From the NCBI GenBank assembly GCA_028565715.1, contig JAOXYC010234125.1:1-10549 (forward strand): a DNA stretch of 10,549 nt, in the 5' to 3' direction. Made by a program: the position numbers and the translations under genes. The notes beneath the pieces are model-generated. The model made no database searches. It was not told where the DNA came from and saw only the letters and a list, made by a program, of their open reading frames with translations. How positions within the stretch are numbered: the stretch's first letter is position 1; every line of letters begins with the position of its first letter. The stretch is from Phoronis pallida. Its lineage: Eukaryota > Phoronida > Phoronidae. Shown one piece after another: positions 6,416 through 10,549 of the stretch.

Positions 6416-9400
6416 GTAAGGCTCCAAAAAACGTCTCTTAGTTTATCACTAAATAGATGTGAAAGGTGTAATTATTAAAATTGTGAGTAACTACCCGACT
6501 AGAAAACAAGAACATTTACTTCAATAGTCTTTTAGTTTACTTCCAGTGTATTCTGACTGTCTATAAAACGACGAATTCAAAAATATCCGTTTACGTTTAT
6601 GTTGTACAATTTTTAAAATGAACTACTATCTTATGCAAGAGAAGGTTTTAGCACGATGTAATCAAACAAATGCAGTTAAAAAACTGTATTTGAGTGACCA
6701 CGTCCTTGCTTAAACATTCATGCAACATGATGAGTTCACCTTCATAAAATTTGCTTTCTGTGCAGTTGTCAGTCAGCTAGTACATTTTGCATGGCAACTC
6801 GTAATATGTAAATAATTGCAGATGTCTACCTCGTGATCTGATTCCGGTATATAAGAGGTGTCAGTTGGTAAAAGATCCTCAGGACTGGAACTGCATAACA
6901 AACATACTAAGCTGCCCTAACAGTAAGTCTTATATTAGGGATGCATTCCAGATTCCAGTATTCGCAAACATACTACTGTTCATAATGTGACCGTTTTTTG
7001 TGACTATCTCACATATTTTCATACTGTCATTTCTCGAGAAGTCATAGATAAGATTATAGAAATATAAGGATCAGGATCAAGAATGCATTGATTTGTTGAT
7101 TGAATAGATGTTGAAAGTGTGAACCGTAAAAGGTGATGGCAATCTGGATGCGTCTTATATGAATTCGAATATAAGGATAGTTAAGTGATAAAAAAGTTTA
7201 TGTTTAACCAAGCTAATATAATAAAAGACTGTTACAACAAATCGAATGCGACGGCAATGGCAGTAATAAACATCACTTTTTTTGTTTCAGCTTGTCTGGA
7301 CCGAGGTTTTCAACTGCGACAGAAATTTGAAAAGTGGGTTGAGAAGAGAGATGGGGCATCTTTCAGCTGTGAGTGCACAAGTACATTACCGGCGTCCTCA
7401 TATCGTAAAGAGCCCGACCCCTATCTCAAGATACGGCCCCCATACGCAAGCTGTTACCGAAATGGTGAGTCGTTTGATTCTATAAAGCGCAAATGCCCAA
7501 CTTGATGCATTTAAAAACAATAAACAACCTTGGACATTTTCAGCGCATTGTACGTTCGGATTGATCAAGCAGATATAAGGAAACCAACATGAACAAAAGA
7601 GTCTTAGTGAATTAAAACAAGCAAAAGAAATTAAACAACTATTATACAATTGTGGGATATTTTTAGACAACACTGGTTTTGAAATCAGGCTCAGGAAACT
7701 TAATTCATAACGCACGTTATTACCATCCAATTTATTGAATGCATAATGTATGTTTTTGTTTTTGGCATCTGAAAAAATTCTGACCCATCATGGGACTCGA
7801 ACCCACGGCAGCTTACAATCTAGGTAAGTGCTCTACCAAGTGAACTAATCAGGCAGCAATGACAGGAACAGTAAATCATACAGATTCAAGGGGGATCGGT
7901 TCCTGTCATGACTGCCTCATTAGCTCAGTTGGTAGGGGACCCCGGGGTAGGGGACTTACCTAAAATGCAAGCTGCCGTGAGTTCGAGTCACAAAGAACAT
8001 TTTTTCAGATTCCAAATTTATCTATATATACTCGTATAATTAATTGTCGTCACAGAAGTGATCTGTTAATTATAATACAAATAATGAATGTTTATGAGTT
8101 CAATAGTGCAATTATTTTCATGAGTTGAAAGATTGGGCGGTTTATTCAACGAGGCGAATTTATAACTATAAAAGTTGGACAATGGTCTGATGTGTCTGAA
8201 AGTAATATACCAGATAGAGAACTACTATTTGTTGTAGAGAATTTACAATGAATATGATCAATTAATGTAGCATGTGTATTTCCAAACCTTGTTGGGTACG
8301 TAATTTTAGGAGCAAAGTGTAAATTAAGCATGTTATCAAAAAATGAAGCATGTTTTTGAAAATGTCCTAAATCTAAAAGATCAATATTGAAATCTCCAGT
8401 TAACATAAGGTTCTTATTTTGAGAATGCAATTTAGTTAAAAAATTCAGATAAAAAATCGTCTATGGTTCTATTTTCGTTTGAGGGTGGTCTATAAATATT
8501 GAGTAAACCCATTGTTTTGTTATCTATAGTTTTCAAATTAACTAATAATCCCTCAAATGTTCTATATCCATCACATTTTTCAATGTTGATAATCTTAATT
8601 GAATTATTTATATACATTAATAAACCTCCATGCTTAGAACAATTTGGATTCAATGGTTTGCATATCATATGATAGCCATCTAAATTGAATAATTCAATGT
8701 CATCATTAGGATTCACCCATGATTCTTGTAGACATAAAACATCTAAAACAACTTTATTTTGATTAAGTTGGTTGATTAATAACTTAAGCTGGTTTAATTT
8801 TGAATTAATAGATTGAAAATTTAAACTGAAAATACTTAAACTATCGTTTGATGTTGAATCCAATACCTTTTAAGTCCATTAATGTCATAATACAAAGATT
8901 TTTTAATAGTGAAAAAAATGTTTTCATCATTAAGATGAAGTGTATTAATGAGATTATTTCTAACGTCACCACCAAAATTTGAAAAAATATCAGAAGTTTT
9001 GAGTGCAATATCACCTTCATGTAATAATGAGTTATTCACGTTAATGGAGTCAAAAAAGTCCATGCTCTACCTACTTGAACAATATTTGTATGATAATCAT
9101 GTTTCTGGAAAACATAAAACAAATGACAAAATGCTAACCAAATGTAAAAATTATTTACAACATTCAACCAAATCATTTACCTAAAAAAACTGAATGTAAA
9201 TGATTACCTACACTAATAAATATATTTTATAATACAATTATAATGTATATGCCAGTGGAACAGTCCAATAATATTTGCGAAATTCTAGAGTTCAAAGTGT
9301 GTATGGCAGGTTCCATCGGGACTCAGGTGTTCAAATGTCCAATATATAGGCCCTTCTGTACAAACAATTTTGAATGGTTGTTCGTACAGGTTGCAGGCGT

Positions 9401-9964
9401 CTCATCAGCGCTAGTACTTCTGTCTACATGGACTTTGGCGACACTTACGAACGAACAGGCTCTAGCGGCACGACATACATATGTACCTGCCTGAACGGAA
9501 GAGACCCGGATATGATGGACGACGCGGGTCATACTCACATTGACTGCCAAGTGAAGAAGACATCGCCAGCTGGTATGTGATTATATATTATCGCTAGTAT
9601 GTATCCCTCACATCAGATCAATTTTGGTCAAGAAAAGACTGGTGCATAAATATCTAACGCTGTAGACTACTAATGAGAATAATTCCTTATATAATTAAAA
9701 AATACAGAAAGTAAATAAAAACCTCACCTAAGATACAACTGAGTTCCCGCCCTTGTCAACGTTTTAACTTTTTTTATAGGTTGCAAGCGTAATGATGGTA
9801 GCCGAATAGACTTGGGCCAGAAATACCAGATGTCCCTTTTCAGCTTAAAATACATCTGCACATGCGTGAAAGGACCAAATCCCTACACCAACGACAACTC
9901 GCCTAATCATATCGAGTGCCTCAACAATATTATTCGCCACCCAATAACTTCATTAGTGTCTTGA
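6342..9964 (+). CDS. Secreted Cys-rich protein, three FN1-like modules (5 exons)
   Basis: Exons are 6342-6415, 6822-6922, 7291-7464, 9390-9572 and 9780-9964; all introns are GT/AG and phases agree (2,1,1,1). The 717 nt give 238 residues plus TGA. Residues 1-18 form a hydrophobic signal peptide (LLVCAGVIIVAQG), followed by a possible N-glycosylation site NDS at 20-22. Exon 2 adds a four-Cys segment (26-58). Three modules follow: 60-113, 118-169 and 179-224, each C-x(24-29)-C-x-C-x(17-25)-C. Module 1 has F-x(5)-F-E-K and module 2 has Y-E-R-x(9)-C-x-C, as in fibronectin type I, but the loop before the last Cys is longer than usual there. There is no transmembrane segment or GPI-like tail, so secretion to an extracellular or matrix location is inferred. 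The gene is not recognised by name; a von Willebrand type C-like or lineage-specific fold is an alternative. Function is unknown. Confidence 0.8.
6416..6821 (+). other. Intron 1 of the intact gene
   Basis: It runs from GTAAGG to TTGCAG, 406 bp. The first ~75 bp are conserved in unit 1 and the remainder is not. No gene, repeat family or structured RNA was seen in it. Confidence 0.65.
6822..6922 (+). CDS. Exon 2: four-Cys linker segment
   Basis: It lies between an AATAATTGCAG acceptor and an ACA|GTAAGT donor. It encodes CLPRDLIPVYKRC, then WNC and SCPN, with Cys at residues 26, 38, 49 and 56. Its Cys spacing (11, 10, 6) differs from the three later modules, so it is a different small domain or an N-terminal cap. 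Frame and phases fit exons 1 and 3 without adjustment, which is the main evidence, because no homologue survives in unit 1. Confidence 0.7.
6923..7290 (+). other. Intron 2 of the intact gene
   Basis: It is 368 bp, from GTAAGT to TTTGTTTCAG with a good pyrimidine tract. No feature was recognised inside. It is wholly absent from unit 1. Confidence 0.65.
7291..7464 (+). CDS. Exon 3: first FN1-like Cys module
   Basis: This phase 1-1 exon encodes residues 60-116. It starts CLDRGFQLRQKFEKW, with the F-x(5)-F-x-K spacing of fibronectin type I, followed by FSCECT and a long charged/Pro-rich loop to the last Cys (residue 113). The donor is G|GTGAGT. The open frame extends a little into flanking intron on both sides, but the splice signals and the phase match with exons 2 and 4 set the borders. 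Confidence 0.8.
7765..8013. mobile_element. Head-to-head tRNA-like inverted repeat, unit 2 copy
   Basis: It has the same structure and position as 2541-2737 but is more complete. The left arm runs 7765-7869 and the right arm 7899-8013. The inner ends pair strongly (GGCAGCAATGACAGGAAC at 7852-7869 against GTTCCTGTCATGACTGCC at 7899-7916). The right arm keeps box A (TTAGCTCAGTTGG, 7920-7932) and a recognisable box B (AGTTCGAGTCA, 7980-7990). It carries a local duplication of GGTAGGGGAC within the D-arm region (7931-7955). The left arm has the box B complement GGACTCGAACCC (7793-7804). As part of an intron it would form a long imperfect RNA hairpin in the pre-mRNA. Confidence 0.65.
8146..8863 (-). 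pseudogene. LINE AP-like endonuclease domain, frameshifted
   Basis: In the upstream piece the motifs are LNFQS (Asn at residue 15), LCLQESWV (catalytic Glu 47), GGLLMYIN and IYRPPS. In the downstream piece they are LTGDFNIDLL (Asp 13, Asn 15), YPTRFGN, LIDHI and TSDHCPTF (Ser-Asp-His 81-83). The domain nicks target DNA in this retrotransposon class. The two pieces are in different registers, and one extra T in a six-T run (opposite strand of about 8440-8446) explains the break. A further register shift separates the leader at 8836-8863. All key catalytic residues remain, but the copy is dead: frameshifted and without reverse transcriptase. Confidence 0.85.
8146..9063 (-). mobile_element. Antisense non-LTR retrotransposon fragment (L2/CR1-like LINE)
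   Basis: On the - strand, three overlapping frames (9063-8836, 8863-8432, 8430-8146) read as successive pieces of one LINE ORF: a leader containing LYYDIN, then an AP-like endonuclease. No reverse transcriptase follows; recognisable coding stops just after the SDH motif, and flanking sequence soon becomes the host intron. The fragment therefore lacks its 3' part, the opposite of usual LINE 5' truncation, which points to later deletion or rearrangement. Sequence up to about 9240 may be its 5' leader; a 10-bp perfect hairpin lies there (9171-9180 with 9196-9205). L2/CR1-like is the best guess from the endonuclease motifs. Confidence 0.75.
9390..9572 (+). CDS. Exon 4: second FN1-like Cys module
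   Basis: The phase 1-1 exon encodes residues 118-177. It contains DFGDTYERTGSSG and TTYICTCLNG, and its last Cys is residue 169. Y-E-R-x(9)-C-x-C fits the core of the fibronectin type I signature; the first and last loops are longer. It ends KKTSPA with donor G|GTATGT. This exon and its acceptor are conserved in unit 1, where the C-terminal ten codons are missing. Confidence 0.85.
9780..9964 (+). CDS. Exon 5: third Cys module and stop
   Basis: After the acceptor TTTTTTTATAG it encodes residues 179-238. It starts CKRNDGSRIDLGQKY, then YICTCVKG, with the last Cys at 224, followed by a short tail ending LVS and TGA at 9962-9964. YICTC is shared word for word with exon 4, which shows the two modules are related. 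It is present in three versions in the window (3522-3706, 3936-3995 partial, and here). Confidence 0.85.
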
Positions 9965-10155
9965 ACAGAATATTGCCAATAAACAAATTCAAGCGGTTTG
10001 AAGTCTGATTTATTCTACTTTTCAAAATATACATGAAATACGATTCAAGGGCAGCACCATTTAGACACAAGCTAGATGTGGCAGGTGTGAAGATTTCATG
10101 TACCAATTGGAAAATAAAAATCAGCGGTCACCAACTTCGGCGTTACCAGGACGCC
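9965..10155 (+). terminator. 3' UTR with polyadenylation signals
   Basis: AATAAA occurs at 9978-9983, only 13 bases after the stop, and again at 10113-10118. Both are conserved in unit 1, and the first also in unit 3. Which one is used cannot be told from sequence. The open frame starting at 10033 lies in this region and its counterpart is not maintained in unit 1, so it is not called as a gene. Confidence 0.5.
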
Positions 10156-10549
10156 AACTTTGGATTATTTTGCTACTTTGACAATTTGTCAGACTCACAC
10201 AAAAGTGCCATATTCAGATCTCTTGACGAACAAGTCTCGCTAGTTTTCTTCAAAAAAGCTTGTTTGTCAAATTTACGATCGATAGGCAAATGCTACGTTT
10301 GCTTCATAGAAATAAAGAATAAAAGACCACCAAACGAACACGCAAAATCGGCCAAAAACTCATAATGAAACGTTGAAAATTCATCCTGATTTGCAATTTC
10401 AATGCAATACATGCATTAACAACCGTCGACAAGGCAGTAAAATCAAATTGGCAAGTCAAAAGTTGCAATTCCAGACTTGCTTTATTGGCAAACAATGGCA
10501 TTCGACCCGAGAAGCAAGGAAAGTTCATTCTGACAAGGCACATTGATTT
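10156..10549. other. Downstream flank, no gene recognised
   Basis: Homology to the other units has ended. A stop-free + strand frame runs from 10377 to the window edge (about 57 codons, no recognised motif). A 79-codon - strand frame covers 10304-10543. Neither has supporting splice or domain evidence, and a gene continuing past the edge cannot be judged. Confidence 0.4.

Larger units (their letters stand above)
7465..9389 (+). other. Intron 3, enlarged by mobile elements
   Basis: This 1925-bp intron holds, in order, a segment conserved with unit 1 (7608-8070) that includes the tRNA-like inverted repeat, an antisense LINE fragment (8146-9063 and probably its 5' leader), and a short conserved stretch before the acceptor TTCGTACAG. 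The corresponding point in unit 1 lacks the LINE. Confidence 0.7.

Noticed and set aside
7398-7730. 110-codon - strand frame
   Set aside because: It is antisense to exon 3 and intron 3, with no motif. It is a shadow.
8948-9184. 78-codon + strand frame
   Set aside because: It is the reverse strand of the LINE leader region. The - strand reading fits LINE protein order.
10331-10353. Similarity of CGCAAAATCGG to the end of exon 1, suggesting a fourth unit
   Set aside because: Only an 11-base word matches. Flanking bases, the donor and the signal-peptide codons are absent.
10033-10365. 110-codon frame downstream of the intact gene
   Set aside because: It starts inside the 3' UTR. The homologous region in unit 1 does not keep this frame, and no domain is seen.

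Overview
This is eukaryotic nuclear DNA. It holds spliced exons with canonical GT/AG borders, a tRNA-derived SINE with an (ATT)n tail, a degraded LINE endonuclease and polyadenylation signals. The SINE tail type, recurrent TAGGCCTA palindromes and fibronectin-type-I-like Cys modules suggest a marine invertebrate deuterostome (echinoderm, hemichordate or lancelet). That placement is inference only.

The main content is a tandem duplication of one small secreted-protein gene on the + strand. The downstream copy (unit 2, about 5667-10155) can be assembled by hand into five exons: 6342-6415, 6822-6922, 7291-7464, 9390-9572 and 9780-9964. Together they give 717 nt, an uninterrupted 238-residue precursor. 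It has a signal peptide, a short four-Cys segment, then three consecutive modules of the form C-x(24-29)-C-x-C-x(17-25)-C. Each module is one exon bounded by phase 1 introns. I do not recognise the gene by name; the modules most resemble fibronectin type I.

The upstream copy (unit 1, about 1716-3911) is a relic. Its signal-peptide exon has lost 8 bp, exons 2 and 3 are missing, and exon 4 has a weak donor and an extra Cys. Its exons 4 and 5 are otherwise open and very similar to unit 2. A third, smaller relic (about 3936-4126) carries only the end of the last exon plus the 3' UTR, so the locus once held at least three units.

Mobile and repeated DNA fills the rest. A head-to-head tRNA-like inverted repeat lies at the matching intron position of both units (2541-2737 and 7765-8013). 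A tRNA-Lys-derived SINE sits in the 5' flank of unit 2 only (5771-6089), and unit 1 gives its empty site. A frameshifted, 3'-truncated antisense LINE endonuclease lies in intron 3 of unit 2 (8146-9063). Ten direct and inverted copies of an 18-bp motif form a hairpin array at 1054-1283. The stretches 1-1050, 1284-1715, 4127-5666 and 10156-10549 hold no gene I can support.
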